Shown here in pieces: positions 25,437 through 34,532 of a stretch of 64,000 nucleotides of DNA. The position numbers were made by a program, and so were the translations under genes. The number at the start of each line of letters is the position of its first letter. The first letter of the stretch is position 1. The notes under the pieces are model-generated. The model saw only the letters and a program-made list of their open reading frames with translations, was not told the DNA's origin and searched no databases. The DNA is taken from NCBI RefSeq assembly GCF_037024155.1, contig NZ_JAYKTS010000007.1, forward strand, positions 105,207-169,206. The letters are read 5' to 3'. This DNA is from Bacillus sp. 2205SS5-2 (GTDB lineage: Bacteria; Bacillota; Bacilli; Bacillales; Bacillaceae_K).

Positions 25437-26537
25437 GTGCCCGTAAAAAAATCAAACCCAGATTTTGTTCTACTTCTTGTAACACTTGGATTATTGTCTC
25501 TTGGTTTAATCATGGTTTATAGTGCTAGTGCAGTATGGGCAGAATTTAAATTTGGGGATGAATTCTTTTTCGTAAAACGTCAACTATTGTTTGCAGGGGT
25601 AGGGCTTGTTGCCTTGTTCTTTGTTATGAAAATAGACTACTGGACTTGGAGAAATTGGGCAAAAATCGCAGTGATTGTTTGTTTTATCTTATTGGTTGCG
25701 GTATTAATACCTGGAATTGGAATGGAGAGAAATGGATCGAGAAGTTGGATTGGGGTAGGTGCTTTTTCCATTCAACCTTCAGAATTTATGAAACTTGCCA
25801 TGATTGCCTTTTTAGCTAAATACTTGTCTCAAGACCAAAAATATATCACCTCTTTCCGAAAAGGTGTTCTTCCTTCGCTATTGTTAGTTTTTACAGCTTT
25901 TGGACTAATTATGCTCCAACCTGATTTAGGTACAGGCACGGTAATGGTAGGGACTTGTGTGGTTATGATTTTTATTGCTGGTGCCAAAATTTCTCACTTT
26001 GCTTGGTTAGGTGTGCTTGGTTTACTTGGATTTGTTGGGTTGGTCGCATCAGCACCATATAGAATGAAGCGAATTACTTCATTTTTAGATCCGTGGGAAG
26101 ATCCTCTAGGAAGTGGTTTTCAAATGATTCAATCCCTATATGCAATCGGACCGGGAGGGTTATTTGGCTTAGGATTAGGTGAGAGCAGGCAAAAATATTT
26201 TTACCTTCCTGAACCTCAGAATGACTTTATTTTTGCAATCATTGCGGAGGAATTAGGTTTCATTGGAGGTAGTTTCGTTCTCTTGTTGTTTGCCCTATTG
26301 TTATGGAGAGGAATTCGGATCTCCTTAGGTGCAACAGATTTGTTTGGAAGCTTTCTTGCAGTAGGAATCGTTTCCATGGTTGCCATCCAGGTTATGATCA
26401 ATGTAGGAGTAGTAACCGGATTAATGCCAGTCACAGGGATAACACTTCCATTTTTAAGTTATGGTGGTTCCTCCTTGACGTTGATGCTGGTTGCAATAGG
26501 TGTTTTGTTAAATATTAGTCGGTATTCACGTTTCTAG
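25437..26537 (+). CDS. spoVE: SEDS-family peptidoglycan polymerase SpoVE
   Basis: A 366-aa SEDS protein with about ten membrane helices, very similar in what I recall to B. subtilis SpoVE: 'GLIMVYSASAVWAEFKF', 'RNGSRSWIGVGAFSIQPSEFMKLAMIAF', 'QPDLGTGTVMV' and 'GITLPFLSYGGSSLTL'. It works with SpoVD to polymerise cortex glycan. The GTG at 25437 is chosen because GAGGTG (25425-25430) is its ribosome site and the length equals the family; the GTG at 25428 is part of that site. murG and murB do not follow it, unlike B. subtilis. Confidence 0.93.
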   Translation: MPVKKSNPDFVLLLVTLGLLSLGLIMVYSASAVWAEFKFGDEFFFVKRQLLFAGVGLVALFFVMKIDYWTWRNWAKIAVIVCFILLVAVLIPGIGMERNGSRSWIGVGAFSIQPSEFMKLAMIAFLAKYLSQDQKYITSFRKGVLPSLLLVFTAFGLIMLQPDLGTGTVMVGTCVVMIFIAGAKISHFAWLGVLGLLGFVGLVASAPYRMKRITSFLDPWEDPLGSGFQMIQSLYAIGPGGLFGLGLGESRQKYFYLPEPQNDFIFAIIAEELGFIGGSFVLLLFALLLWRGIRISLGATDLFGSFLAVGIVSMVAIQVMINVGVVTGLMPVTGITLPFLSYGGSSLTLMLVAIGVLLNISRYSRF

Positions 26538-26570
26538 GAAGGGGGCTAAATTGTTCCCTTTTTCTTTTTT
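26536..26570 (+). terminator. Weak terminator after spoVE
   Basis: GGAAGGG and CCCTTTTT enclose a loop of about 13 nt, followed by C and seven T. The stem is short but the T-tract is good. Confidence 0.5.
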
Positions 26571-26944
26571 TGTTCGACGACAATCATTACATTTCGGTTA
26601 CATTCGTCAAAAACCACTATAGTCGGGTTTAAATTATAGTAAGATAAGGAACATATTAGAGGTTGCTCATCTGATTTGATTCTTTTTATAGCATGATTGG
26701 GATTCCAACAGCTATGAAATCCCTATTCTTATATACTCAAGTAGATCAATTGAAGTAGACAGAAAGAAGTTTTATAGGAAAATACATAAATCCTCTTTTA
26801 ACCTTATCCTCCTTCATATAAAATAAAGGTAATTACACTAAAAAAGTACGTGTTTATTGCCAATAAGCAAAGGTCAACTTTCGAATATTGTTGTCCTTCC
26901 TTTTTTTAGAGGTAGGAAGAACTTTTTTAGGTGGAGGGAACAAG
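26538..26944. other. 407-bp non-coding gap where murG and murB would be expected
   Basis: No open frame here resembles MurG or MurB, even as fragments. The gap holds the weak terminator, a hairpin (GGGATT...AATCCC, 26699-26733), and candidate sigma-A elements such as TTGAAG-N17-TATAGG (26750-26778), which could drive divIB-ylxW-ylxX-sbp. The promoter call is tentative. Confidence 0.5.
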
Positions 26945-27727
26945 ATGGAGAAAGGAAAAATTGTTTCTCTTGAGGATCGAATTCCGAAATTAAAACAAGC
27001 AAGAAAAAAGAAAACGAGTCGACGCTTAACTTTTTTATTAACTTTGTTTTTTCTTCTTATTGCATCAGTTGTTTATATACAGTCTCCCTGGAGTCAAGTA
27101 ACTGATATTTCAGTTGAAGGGAACAAGATGGTAGATGCTGCCTTTATAAGGGACGAGTCAAGCATAGAAATTGGATCGAGCGTGTGGAAAGTGAATAAGA
27201 AGGAAGTGGCCAAAGAAATCGAATCTTTGTCTGAAGTGAAAACAGCTTATGTTGAATTTAATCTTCCTAATTCGTTTACGATTGTAGTCGAAGAATATAA
27301 GCAAGAGGCGGTCTTATTAAAAGATAATGTTTTTAAGCCTGTCCTAGAAAGTGGGCAAGTTCTAGACGTTGAGTATGAAATGACAGTGCCAATGCCTGTG
27401 CTTCGTCAATTTGATAAGAAAGAAATTATTAATGATATTGTGCGCCAGTTACAGCAAATTCCTCAGGATATTAAATACCGTATTTCAGAAATTATCTACT
27501 CGCCTAAGGAAACGGATACGTATCATATCACATTGTATATGAATGATGGATACGAAGTTAGTGCTACGATTCGCACACTTGCAGAGAAGTTAGTGCATTA
27601 CCCGTCAATTGTAAATCAAATTGATGCAGGAGCACAGGGGGTCATTGATTTAGAGGTAGGTTCGTTTTTTCAAGAATATGAACAAGAAGCACCACAAGAA
27701 GATGAGGGAATAAGTAATGAAGAGTAA
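26945..27727 (+). CDS. divIB: Cell division protein DivIB (FtsQ)
   Basis: A 260-aa bitopic protein: basic cytoplasmic N-terminus, one membrane helix (about residues 31-48, 'LTFLLTLFFLLIASVVYI'), a POTRA domain ('VTDISVEGNKMVDAAFI...'), the FtsQ/DivIB beta domain and an acidic C-terminal tail ('EQEAPQEDEGISNEE'). It joins the FtsL-DivIC complex at the septum. The ATG at 26945 follows GTGGAGGGA; an in-frame ATG at 26888 would add 19 residues with no ribosome site. It overlaps ylxW by 11 nt. Confidence 0.93.
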   Translation: MEKGKIVSLEDRIPKLKQARKKKTSRRLTFLLTLFFLLIASVVYIQSPWSQVTDISVEGNKMVDAAFIRDESSIEIGSSVWKVNKKEVAKEIESLSEVKTAYVEFNLPNSFTIVVEEYKQEAVLLKDNVFKPVLESGQVLDVEYEMTVPMPVLRQFDKKEIINDIVRQLQQIPQDIKYRISEIIYSPKETDTYHITLYMNDGYEVSATIRTLAEKLVHYPSIVNQIDAGAQGVIDLEVGSFFQEYEQEAPQEDEGISNEE

Positions 27728-28412
27728 GTATGTTATTTTGTCTTTTGTTTGTCTAGTATTAGGGTTTATGCTGTCTTTTTCTTATAGTCAAACTCGCCAA
27801 AATGAAGAAGAGCACCATTCTCCGACCAGTTTGCAATGGAGAGAAGAAGATAATTTAAGAACTCAAATTATCTCTCAGTCAGAAACCAATAATATGTTAC
27901 AAGATGAGCTTTTTCAAAAGCGAAATGAAGTTAGCGAGCATGAAAATGAATTATCAGAAGAAGAAGAAATCTTTTTCAATTTAGTAGAGGATGCGAATAA
28001 GTACCGTCTTTTTTTAGGGGAAGTAAAGGCGAAGGGACCTGGTGTAAAAGTTATTTTAGCTGATGGCGATTATAACCCTAGCGAAGAAAATGTTAATAAC
28101 TATATTGTTCATGAACACCATGTATTTAAAGTAATAAATGAACTATATATATCAGGGGCCACTGCGGTTGCGATTAATGGGAAACGATTATCTCATAGTT
28201 CTTATATTATTTGTAATGGTCCTGTTATCACGGTTGATGGTGAACAGTTCCCTGCTCCTTTTGAGATTACGGCGATTGGAGAGCCTGACTTTTTGCAATC
28301 GGCCTTAAACATCGTAGGCGGTGTAAAGGATCAACTAGTAAATGATAATATTGTTTTTAGTTTAGAGATGAAAAGTACTATTGTAATGGATCCCGTTATT
28401 ACAGAGTCATGA
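27717..28412 (+). CDS. ylxW: DUF881 family protein YlxW
   Basis: A 231-aa protein with an N-terminal signal-anchor (about residues 5-23), a coiled coil (about 45-85, rich in Glu), and a DUF881 domain ('EVKAKGPGVKVILAD...', 'NELYISGATAVAINGKRL', 'ICNGPVITVDGEQFPAPFEITAIG'). It is the first of two adjacent DUF881 paralogues upstream of sbp, exactly as in B. subtilis (ylxW-ylxX-sbp). The molecular role is unknown; conserved placement before ftsA suggests an envelope or division function. GAGGGAAT precedes the ATG. Confidence 0.88.
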   Translation: MKSKYVILSFVCLVLGFMLSFSYSQTRQNEEEHHSPTSLQWREEDNLRTQIISQSETNNMLQDELFQKRNEVSEHENELSEEEEIFFNLVEDANKYRLFLGEVKAKGPGVKVILADGDYNPSEENVNNYIVHEHHVFKVINELYISGATAVAINGKRLSHSSYIICNGPVITVDGEQFPAPFEITAIGEPDFLQSALNIVGGVKDQLVNDNIVFSLEMKSTIVMDPVITES

Positions 28413-28431
28413 GGGTTTAGATAAGGGCAAG

Positions 28432-29163
28432 GTGAACCATTTGGGACAAAGAAATAAGCTTAGTTTTACAGTTATATCGATTATCATTGGCTTTATGATC
28501 GCCATTCAATTTCGCACTGTTAAGGAACCACCCATACGAGATACGCGTGATATTTGGGAATTAAGAGAAGATCTCGTGAAGGAAAAGGAAATGCACTCCA
28601 CGCTTTTACGTGAAATGCGTTCCATTGATGAAACAATTGAAAAGTATGAAACGGAGAGACAAACAAGTAAAGAGTTGGCCTTACGCGACACTTTGAATGA
28701 ATTAAAAATAAAAGCAGGCTTGACGGATATGATAGGTCCAGGTATTCTTCTTTCTGTCGAGCCAGTGATGAAAGATATGATACCTGGGCAGAAAGTGTTT
28801 TCCGTTTCGCCTCAATTATTAAAAAGGTTGATCAATGAGTTAAATCAATTTGGTGCTTCTCATTTGGCGATAGATGAACAACGGATTATTAATACATCGG
28901 TGATTCGAGACATCAATGGAGATACAACGGTTAATGGTGTATCCCTTTCTTCCATTCCATTTGAGATAAAAGTGATAACAAAAGATTATGAAAGTGCAGA
29001 GAAATTGTTTAAGCAAATGCAGGTTTCCAAGGCAATAGAAGATTTTTTTATAGATAATCTTCAAGTCTCTATTTCCTCACCAAAACAGGAAATTAAATTA
29101 CCTTCATATGACAAGTCGATTCGTATTCGGTTAATGGAACCAGTCGAACAAGGAGGAAATTAG
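28432..29163 (+). CDS. ylxX: DUF881 family protein YlxX
   Basis: A 243-aa paralogue of the upstream gene: membrane anchor (about residues 10-25), coiled coil (about 43-85), and a DUF881 domain ('KAGLTDMIGPGILLSVEP', 'INELNQFGASHLAIDEQRI', 'VNGVSLSSIPFEIKVI'). Start is GTG at 28432 with a modest AAGGGC upstream. It lies 4 nt before sbp, so it is in the same transcript. Function is unknown. Paralogy with YlxW is visible from the aligned domain order. Confidence 0.86.
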   Translation: MNHLGQRNKLSFTVISIIIGFMIAIQFRTVKEPPIRDTRDIWELREDLVKEKEMHSTLLREMRSIDETIEKYETERQTSKELALRDTLNELKIKAGLTDMIGPGILLSVEPVMKDMIPGQKVFSVSPQLLKRLINELNQFGASHLAIDEQRIINTSVIRDINGDTTVNGVSLSSIPFEIKVITKDYESAEKLFKQMQVSKAIEDFFIDNLQVSISSPKQEIKLPSYDKSIRIRLMEPVEQGGN

Positions 29164-29167
29164 TTAC

Positions 29168-29530
29168 ATGTGGTTACCCTTCATTGGGCTTCTGCTTGGA
29201 GTGTTTTTTGGTCTCCTGACTGACTTACGCATTCCGGAGGAGTATTCAAATTATTTATCAATTGCTGTTTTAGCGGCATTAGATACTCTATTTGGTGGTT
29301 TACGAGCATACTTACAAAACACGTATGATGAAAAAGTATTTGTATCAGGGTTTTTCTTTAATATCCTATTAGCTGCAAGTTTAGCTTTTCTAGGGGTTCA
29401 TCTTGGTGTAGACTTATACTTAGCAGCAGTTTTTGCCTTTGGAGTAAGACTTTTTCAGAATATTGCTGTGATTCGAAGATTGCTTTTAAGTAAATGGGGT
29501 ACAAGTAGTCAAAAATCAGAAAAAAATTAA
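29168..29530 (+). CDS. sbp: Small basic protein Sbp (DUF1290)
   Basis: A 120-aa membrane protein with three predicted helices: 'LPFIGLLLGVFFGLLTDL', the central segment around 'YLSIAVLAALDTLFGGLRAYL', and 'FFFNILLAASLAFLGVHLGVDLYLAAVFAFGVRLF'. The basic C-terminus 'IRRLLLSKWGTSSQKSEKN' fits the name. It sits just before ftsA as in B. subtilis. AGGAGG lies 11 nt before the ATG. The function is unknown. Confidence 0.9.
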   Translation: MWLPFIGLLLGVFFGLLTDLRIPEEYSNYLSIAVLAALDTLFGGLRAYLQNTYDEKVFVSGFFFNILLAASLAFLGVHLGVDLYLAAVFAFGVRLFQNIAVIRRLLLSKWGTSSQKSEKN

Positions 29531-29538
29531 CGATTTTA

Positions 29539-29567
29539 AAAGGGAAAATTCTATATATGACGAATAT
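29539..29567 (+). promoter_or_regulatory. Sigma-H-type promoter for ftsAZ
   Basis: AAAGGGAAA (consensus RnAGGAwWW, one mismatch), 11 nt, GACGAATAT (consensus RnnGAATww, full match), 84 nt before ftsA. B. subtilis ftsAZ has a sigma-H promoter for sporulation. A possible additional sigma-A -10, TATACT, lies at 29581-29586. Confidence 0.65.
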
Positions 29568-29650
29568 TTGTAATGTAAGATATACTCAATATGGAAACTT
29601 GTGAATTGTTGTTCAACGTTTCTCAGAATTATTAAGGAGGTGCCATAAGA

Positions 29651-30931
29651 ATGAACAGCAATGAAATATTTATTAGTCTAGACATCGGTACATCCGCAGT
29701 GAAAGTAATAATTGGTGAAATGGCGAATGATGCGTTGAATATTATCGGTGTTGGGAATGTTGAATCGAAAGGAATCCGTAAAGGCTCTATCGTCGATATA
29801 GATGAAACCGTGCAGTCGATTAAAAAAGCAGTCGAACAAGCTGAAAGAATGGTTGGAATGAAGATTAACCAAGTGATTGTCGGAATCTCAGGAAATCATG
29901 TAACTCTTCAATCTAGCCAAGGTGTTGTAGCCGTTTCAAGTGATAACCGAGAAATTACCAATGAGGATGTAGCGAGAGTTTTAGATGCTACTCAAGTAGT
30001 ATCGATTCCTCCTGAAAAAGAAATTATTAATACGATCCCTAAACAATTTATTGTGGACGGATTAGATGAAATTAATGATCCAAGAGGAATGATAGGTGTT
30101 CGCTTAGAAATGGAGGGCACAATAATTACGGGGAGCAAGACGATTTTACATAATACACTGCGCTGTGTTGAAAAAGCAGGCCTCGAAATTACCGACATCG
30201 TTCTCCAACCTCTTGCTGCAGGTTATGTGGCACTTTCAAAAGATGAGCAAAACTTAGGCTCCGTTCTAGTTGATATTGGTGGTGGATCAACTTCCGTAGC
30301 AGTTTTTGAAGGAGGGCATTTAAAACAAGTGCTGGTTCTTCCGGTTGGTGGTGAACATTTAACAAAGGATCTGTCTATTGGACTTCGGACCTCAACAGAA
30401 GCTGCCGACCAAATTAAGAAAAAGCATGGACATGCTTTTTATGATATGGCAAACGAGGAAGAAGTATTTAGTGTTCCGATAATAGGTAGTGATCAACATC
30501 AGCAATTTAACCAACTAGAAATTTCTGATATTATAGAAGCAAGACTGGAAGAAATCTTTGAGTTAGTCATTCATGAGCTGAAACGAATGGGAGTAAACGA
30601 TTTGCCTGGTGGGATCGTTTTAACAGGTGGTTCGGCAAATATTCCTGGTATTCTTGAACTTGCTCAAATTATTTTTCAGAACTCAGTTCGAGTGGCTGTT
30701 CCTGACTATATTGGCGTGCGTGATCCGCAGTACACAACTTCTATAGGTTTAATCAAGTATTCGTATAGAAGTGCAAAATTACAAGGAAGAAGTGTGAGTG
30801 GAGCAACAATGCCAGTAGAACAGAGTGAGAATAGACAAGTGAAAGCACATGAACCAACTAAACAACCAAAGCAAGAAGAAGAAAAGATCTCTTCTCGAAT
30901 GAAGAAGTTATTCGGATATTTCTTTGAATAG
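29651..30931 (+). CDS. ftsA: Cell division protein FtsA
   Basis: A 426-aa actin-like ATPase. '[18 protein letters not shown]' is the phosphate-1 loop, '[17 protein letters not shown]' phosphate-2, and '[14 protein letters not shown]' the adenosine motif. The SHS2 subdomain occupies about residues 85-165. The C-terminus '[12 protein letters not shown]' is the amphipathic membrane-targeting helix, after a Gln/Glu/Lys-rich linker. It anchors FtsZ to the membrane. AAGGAGGTG precedes the ATG. ftsZ follows after 41 nt. Confidence 0.97.
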   Translation: MNSNEIFISLDIGTSAVKVIIGEMANDALNIIGVGNVESKGIRKGSIVDIDETVQSIKKAVEQAERMVGMKINQVIVGISGNHVTLQSSQGVVAVSSDNREITNEDVARVLDATQVVSIPPEKEIINTIPKQFIVDGLDEINDPRGMIGVRLEMEGTIITGSKTILHNTLRCVEKAGLEITDIVLQPLAAGYVALSKDEQNLGSVLVDIGGGSTSVAVFEGGHLKQVLVLPVGGEHLTKDLSIGLRTSTEAADQIKKKHGHAFYDMANEEEVFSVPIIGSDQHQQFNQLEISDIIEARLEEIFELVIHELKRMGVNDLPGGIVLTGGSANIPGILELAQIIFQNSVRVAVPDYIGVRDPQYTTSIGLIKYSYRSAKLQGRSVSGATMPVEQSENRQVKAHEPTKQPKQEEEKISSRMKKLFGYFFE

Positions 30932-30972
30932 GTTTTTATATAGGAAATATCAACGAATTAGGAGGATTTGTC

Positions 30973-32124
30973 ATGCTGGAGTTTGATACAAATTTAGATC
31001 AATTAGCGACAATAAAAGTGATTGGGGTTGGCGGCGGCGGGAACAATGCTGTAAACCGTATGATTGAGCATGGAGTACAAGGGGTAGAGTTTATTGCCGT
31101 TAACACTGATGCCCAAGCGTTAAACCTTTCAAAAGCAGAGATTAAAATGCAAATTGGTTCAAAACTAACAAGAGGATTAGGTGCAGGAGCAAATCCAGAA
31201 GTTGGTAAAAAGGCTGCTGAAGAAAGCAAAGAGCAAATTGAAGAGGCCCTTGAAGGTGCTGATATGGTATTTGTTACCGCTGGAATGGGCGGTGGAACCG
31301 GAACTGGAGCTGCACCTGTCATTGCTCAAATCGCTAGAGATTTAGGTGCATTAACAGTAGGTGTAGTGACAAGACCATTCACATTTGAGGGAAGAAAGCG
31401 TGCTACGCAAGCTGCCGGTGGAATTTCATCTATGAAAGAATCCGTGGATACACTGATTGTAATTCCAAATGATCGATTACTAGAAATTGTTGATAAAAGC
31501 ACTCCGATGTTGGAAGCTTTCCGTGAAGCAGATAATGTTTTACGCCAAGGGGTTCAAGGTATTTCAGATTTGATCGCTGTTCCTGGATTAATCAACTTAG
31601 ACTTTGCTGACGTGAAGACAATCATGTCTAACAAAGGTTCAGCTCTAATGGGTATTGGAGTAGCTGCAGGTGAAAATAGAGCGTCAGAAGCTGCGAAAAA
31701 AGCTATTTCTTCACCTTTGTTAGAAACATCAATTGATGGTGCACAAGGTGTGTTAATGAACATTACTGGTGGTTCAAACTTAAGTTTATACGAAGTACAA
31801 GAAGCAGCAGATATTGTAGCTTCTGCCTCAGATCAAGAGGTGAACATGATTTTTGGATCTGTTATTAACGATGATCTAAAGGATGAAATCGTTGTGACAG
31901 TGATAGCAACTGGATTCAATGAAGTAGCCATTCAACAAACGAAAACATCTCGTCCATCGATTGGTCAGGTTAAACAACCCCCATCAAGTGGAATAAGAGA
32001 AAATAAACGTGAAGATTTATCTACGACTGGACAAAATACCGAACCTAAAAATAATTCTCAACAAGGAACAGAAGAAGCACTAGACATTCCAACATTCCTG
32101 CGTAACCGCAACCGTCGTCGATAA
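30973..32124 (+). CDS. ftsZ: Cell division GTPase FtsZ
   Basis: A 383-aa tubulin homologue: '[19 protein letters not shown]' nucleotide-binding start, tubulin signature GGGTGTG at 106-112, the T7-loop region '[13 protein letters not shown]', a variable acidic linker (about 318-365), and the conserved C-terminal peptide '[13 protein letters not shown]' that binds FtsA, SepF and ZapA-type partners. It forms the Z-ring. AGGAGG lies 7 nt upstream of the ATG. A strong terminator follows, ending the dcw cluster. Confidence 0.98.
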   Translation: MLEFDTNLDQLATIKVIGVGGGGNNAVNRMIEHGVQGVEFIAVNTDAQALNLSKAEIKMQIGSKLTRGLGAGANPEVGKKAAEESKEQIEEALEGADMVFVTAGMGGGTGTGAAPVIAQIARDLGALTVGVVTRPFTFEGRKRATQAAGGISSMKESVDTLIVIPNDRLLEIVDKSTPMLEAFREADNVLRQGVQGISDLIAVPGLINLDFADVKTIMSNKGSALMGIGVAAGENRASEAAKKAISSPLLETSIDGAQGVLMNITGGSNLSLYEVQEAADIVASASDQEVNMIFGSVINDDLKDEIVVTVIATGFNEVAIQQTKTSRPSIGQVKQPPSSGIRENKREDLSTTGQNTEPKNNSQQGTEEALDIPTFLRNRNRRR

Positions 32125-32130
32125 TTTTAA

Positions 32131-32169
32131 AAAGCCGAGGAAGAGAAAATTCTCTTCCTTGGCTTTTTT
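32131..32169 (+). terminator. Terminator after ftsZ
   Basis: AAAGCCGAGGAAGAG, loop AAAATT, CTCTTCCTTGGCTTT, then T-rich. The stem is long and almost perfect. Confidence 0.9.
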
Positions 32170-32174
32170 ATATT

Positions 32175-32265
32175 AGGCTTTTTTATTGGGAAAAGTGCAC
32201 GAAGTCAACTATATCAAGGATTTTATTCCTAGAAAAATAGCCATAATTTTTGCGAAGACAGCCTT
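32175..32265. repeat. Short MITE-like element after ftsZ
   Basis: The right end, reverse-complemented, reads AAGGCTGTCTTCGCAAAAAT; the left end reads TTAGGCTTTTTTATTGGG. An internal minus-strand block GACTTCGTGCACTTTTCCC matches GACTTCGGGCATCTTTTCG of the 8905 copy with few changes. It is a diverged member of the same family. Confidence 0.5.
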
Positions 32266-32396
32266 GTATTTAAATAAGGATATGAACTAGTAGAAATCGA
32301 TTTGGATGCGTCTACTATTATATTTTGTTGTTGTAAATTGTGTAGGCTCGGTGGCTTAAGACTGACTACTAATTCTATAGTCTTACAATAAATGGA

Positions 32397-32405
32397 TTAG
32401 ACAAA
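32397..32405 (-). promoter_or_regulatory. Candidate 0A box upstream of spoIIG
   Basis: TTAGACAAA is the reverse form of the 0A box (TTTGTCGAA; reverse TTCGACAAA) with one mismatch. It lies about 90 nt upstream of the predicted transcription start, where the distal Spo0A site of B. subtilis spoIIG lies. Confidence 0.5.
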
Positions 32406-32450
32406 ATTCGGTTGAATCAGAGGAAAATTCCGTCATTTCTCATACAAAAA

Positions 32451-32484
32451 CTGACACCTTTTGATTGCGGGTTTACGTTATACT
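32451..32484 (+). promoter_or_regulatory. spoIIG promoter with 22-bp spacer (sigma-A, Spo0A-dependent)
   Basis: CTGACA (32451-32456), 22 nt, TATACT (32479-32484). The abnormally long 22-bp spacer is the hallmark of the Spo0A-P-activated spoIIG promoter. The start of spoIIGA is about 105 nt downstream. Confidence 0.8.
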
Positions 32485-32589
32485 TGCTCTAATCAATGAC
32501 TGTCTTCCATCCTAAAGTAAAGAATTTTATTATCGAAAATAAACTATGAGTGGTAAAAAATGAGCGAAAATGAAAAGGGAGGGGGAAGA

Positions 32590-33516
32590 TTGGTTGTTTA
32601 CTTAGATGTTATTTGGCTTCTCAACGTCCTTTTCGATACGATGCTATTATGGATGATTAGTATCTTTCTGAAAAGGGAAGCGAAATGGTGGCGTTTGTTC
32701 CTTGGGGGATTGCTAGGATCGATTATCATAATAAGTTATGTGACACCATTTGCCGCTTATGTTAATCATCCGATAAGTAAACTATTATTCTCAATTGGAA
32801 TGATTTATGTGGCGTTTGGTTTTAAACGTCCTCGCTATTTTATAAATAATTTACTTATGCTTTATTTTGTAACTTTTCTGTCAGGTGGATTCTTGATGGG
32901 GATGCATTTCTTTATTCAATGGGATGATGAAATGTATACTTCTGTATTAAAAGGATCTGTGCAAGGTTTTGGAGACCCCATATCATGGATGTTTGTAATG
33001 TTTGGACTACCTGTGGCTTGGTACTTTTCGAAGAGTAGGGTGGAAAGTCTAGAGTATGCCCAAATACAATATGACCAAATCGTTACGATAACCGTATTCA
33101 TCAACTCCCTTCAATTCAAGGTAAAAGGATTAGTCGATAGCGGAAACCAACTACAAGACCCATTGTCCAAAAGTCCTGTGATGATTATTTCAATTAGTCA
33201 AATAAGAGATTCTTTTCCAGAAGATTTGTTGAAGATAATACGTTCTACAGATGAATTAATGAGTAGCGAAAGTGAACTAAGTCCTGAGTGGACAGACAGA
33301 ATCCGTTTTGTTCCTGCTCGATCAGTCGGAAGAACTAACCAGTTACTTGTGGCCTTTAAACCAGATACAATTCTCATCGAAAAAGGGGAAGAAAAATGGA
33401 GGGTCGTAAAGGGGCTAGTCTCATTTACAGAGGAGACACTTTCTGCAGATGATACGTTCACTTGTATTGTCCATCCGAAAATGGTGTCAGGTCCTTCAGT
33501 GCAAAGCGCATCCTAG
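32590..33516 (+). CDS. spoIIGA: Pro-sigma-E processing protease SpoIIGA
   Basis: A 308-aa protein with five N-terminal membrane helices ('YLDVIWLLNVLFDTMLLW' first) and a C-terminal aspartic-protease-like domain carrying the D-S/T-G motif in 'VKGLVDSGNQLQDPL'. It cleaves pro-sigma-E in the mother cell in response to forespore SpoIIR. A TTG start at 32590 is chosen: GGAGGGGGAAGA precedes it, and the family begins (M)-[VI]YLDVIWLLN. An in-frame ATG at 32560 has no good site. It is followed by sigE, its substrate, 54 nt downstream. Confidence 0.95.
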   Translation: MVVYLDVIWLLNVLFDTMLLWMISIFLKREAKWWRLFLGGLLGSIIIISYVTPFAAYVNHPISKLLFSIGMIYVAFGFKRPRYFINNLLMLYFVTFLSGGFLMGMHFFIQWDDEMYTSVLKGSVQGFGDPISWMFVMFGLPVAWYFSKSRVESLEYAQIQYDQIVTITVFINSLQFKVKGLVDSGNQLQDPLSKSPVMIISISQIRDSFPEDLLKIIRSTDELMSSESELSPEWTDRIRFVPARSVGRTNQLLVAFKPDTILIEKGEEKWRVVKGLVSFTEETLSADDTFTCIVHPKMVSGPSVQSAS

Positions 33517-33570
33517 TCATCATTGTGCAGGTGTATCCTATCAGCTGGAAAATAAGAAGGAGGGCAAACG

Positions 33571-34290
33571 ATGAAAAAACTGCGTCTGAAATTAATGTAT
33601 TGGTGGTATAAGGTTCTTATTAAACTTGGATTAAAAACAGATGAAATTTATTATATTGGAGGAAGCGAAGCTCTTCCACCGCCCCTTTCGAAAGAAGAAG
33701 AAGAAGTTTTATTAAAAAAACTTCCGAATGGAGACAAAGCAGCTCGAAGTATACTAATCGAACGCAATTTGCGACTAGTGGTGTATATTGCGCGTAAGTT
33801 TGAAAATACGGGAATCAATATTGAGGATTTAATTTCTATCGGGACGATTGGACTAATAAAAGCGGTCAACACATTTAATCCGGAGAAGAAAATCAAGTTG
33901 GCTACTTACGCGTCGAGGTGTATTGAAAATGAAATTTTAATGTATTTACGAAGAAATAATAAAATACGGTCAGAAGTGTCATTTGATGAACCGTTAAACA
34001 TTGATTGGGATGGAAATGAACTGTTACTTTCCGATGTATTAGGAACAGATGATGACATTATTACAAAAGATATTGAGGCCACAGTTGATCGAAAGCTTTT
34101 ATTTAACGCTCTTCATCAGCTAAATGATCGGGAAAAACAGATTATGGAGCTTCGCTTTGGATTAAATGGCGATGAAGAAAAGACACAAAAAGATGTTGCA
34201 GATCTGTTAGGTATCTCCCAATCCTATATATCGCGTCTAGAAAAACGAATAATTAAAAGGTTAAGAAAAGAGTTTAATAAGATGGTATAA
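33571..34290 (+). CDS. sigE: Sporulation sigma factor SigE (pro-form)
   Basis: A 239-aa sigma-70-family factor. Residues 1 to about 29 form the amphipathic pro-sequence ('[20 protein letters not shown]') removed by SpoIIGA. Region 2 ('[18 protein letters not shown]', '[17 protein letters not shown]') and region 4 helix-turn-helix ('[20 protein letters not shown]') are clear. It directs early mother-cell transcription. GAAGGAGGG precedes the ATG. It is co-transcribed with spoIIGA and followed by a compact terminator. Confidence 0.97.
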   Translation: MKKLRLKLMYWWYKVLIKLGLKTDEIYYIGGSEALPPPLSKEEEEVLLKKLPNGDKAARSILIERNLRLVVYIARKFENTGINIEDLISIGTIGLIKAVNTFNPEKKIKLATYASRCIENEILMYLRRNNKIRSEVSFDEPLNIDWDGNELLLSDVLGTDDDIITKDIEATVDRKLLFNALHQLNDREKQIMELRFGLNGDEEKTQKDVADLLGISQSYISRLEKRIIKRLRKEFNKMV

Positions 34291-34318
34291 AAAAAGAGCT
34301 ATGTAGCTCTTTTTTTAT
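34289..34318 (+). terminator. Terminator after sigE
   Basis: AAAAAAAGAGCT, loop ATGT, AGCTCTTTTTTT. It starts at the sigE stop and separates the spoIIG operon from sigG. Confidence 0.88.
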
Positions 34319-34511
34319 TTTCATGAATTAGATTTATTATCGAAAATCCAAAAGAAACTAAGCCTTTCCGGTCATTCAACGAGTAAAAATAAATTTTTTT
34401 TTCAAGTATAAAAGAAGATAAGCGTTACTACTGTGATAGATGGCTGGATTAAGCAAATCGTCTTAATGCATAATTTTCCCTTCAAAGGAAATACTGAACT
34501 TTGAACATCAG

Positions 34512-34524
34512 CTCCTGCAAGGAG
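34512..34524 (+). promoter_or_regulatory. Hairpin sequestering the sigG ribosome-binding site
   Basis: CTCCT, loop GCA, AGGAG: the right arm is the Shine-Dalgarno sequence (AGGAGGG) of sigG, whose ATG is at 34533. In B. subtilis a similar leader stem-loop has been reported to limit sigG translation. Confidence 0.65.
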
Positions 34525-34532
34525 GGAAAAGA

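Noticed and set aside
32560..32589. Upstream ATG start for spoIIGA
   Set aside because: No ribosome site; the extra ten residues contain the codons of the real Shine-Dalgarno sequence and do not match the family N-terminus.
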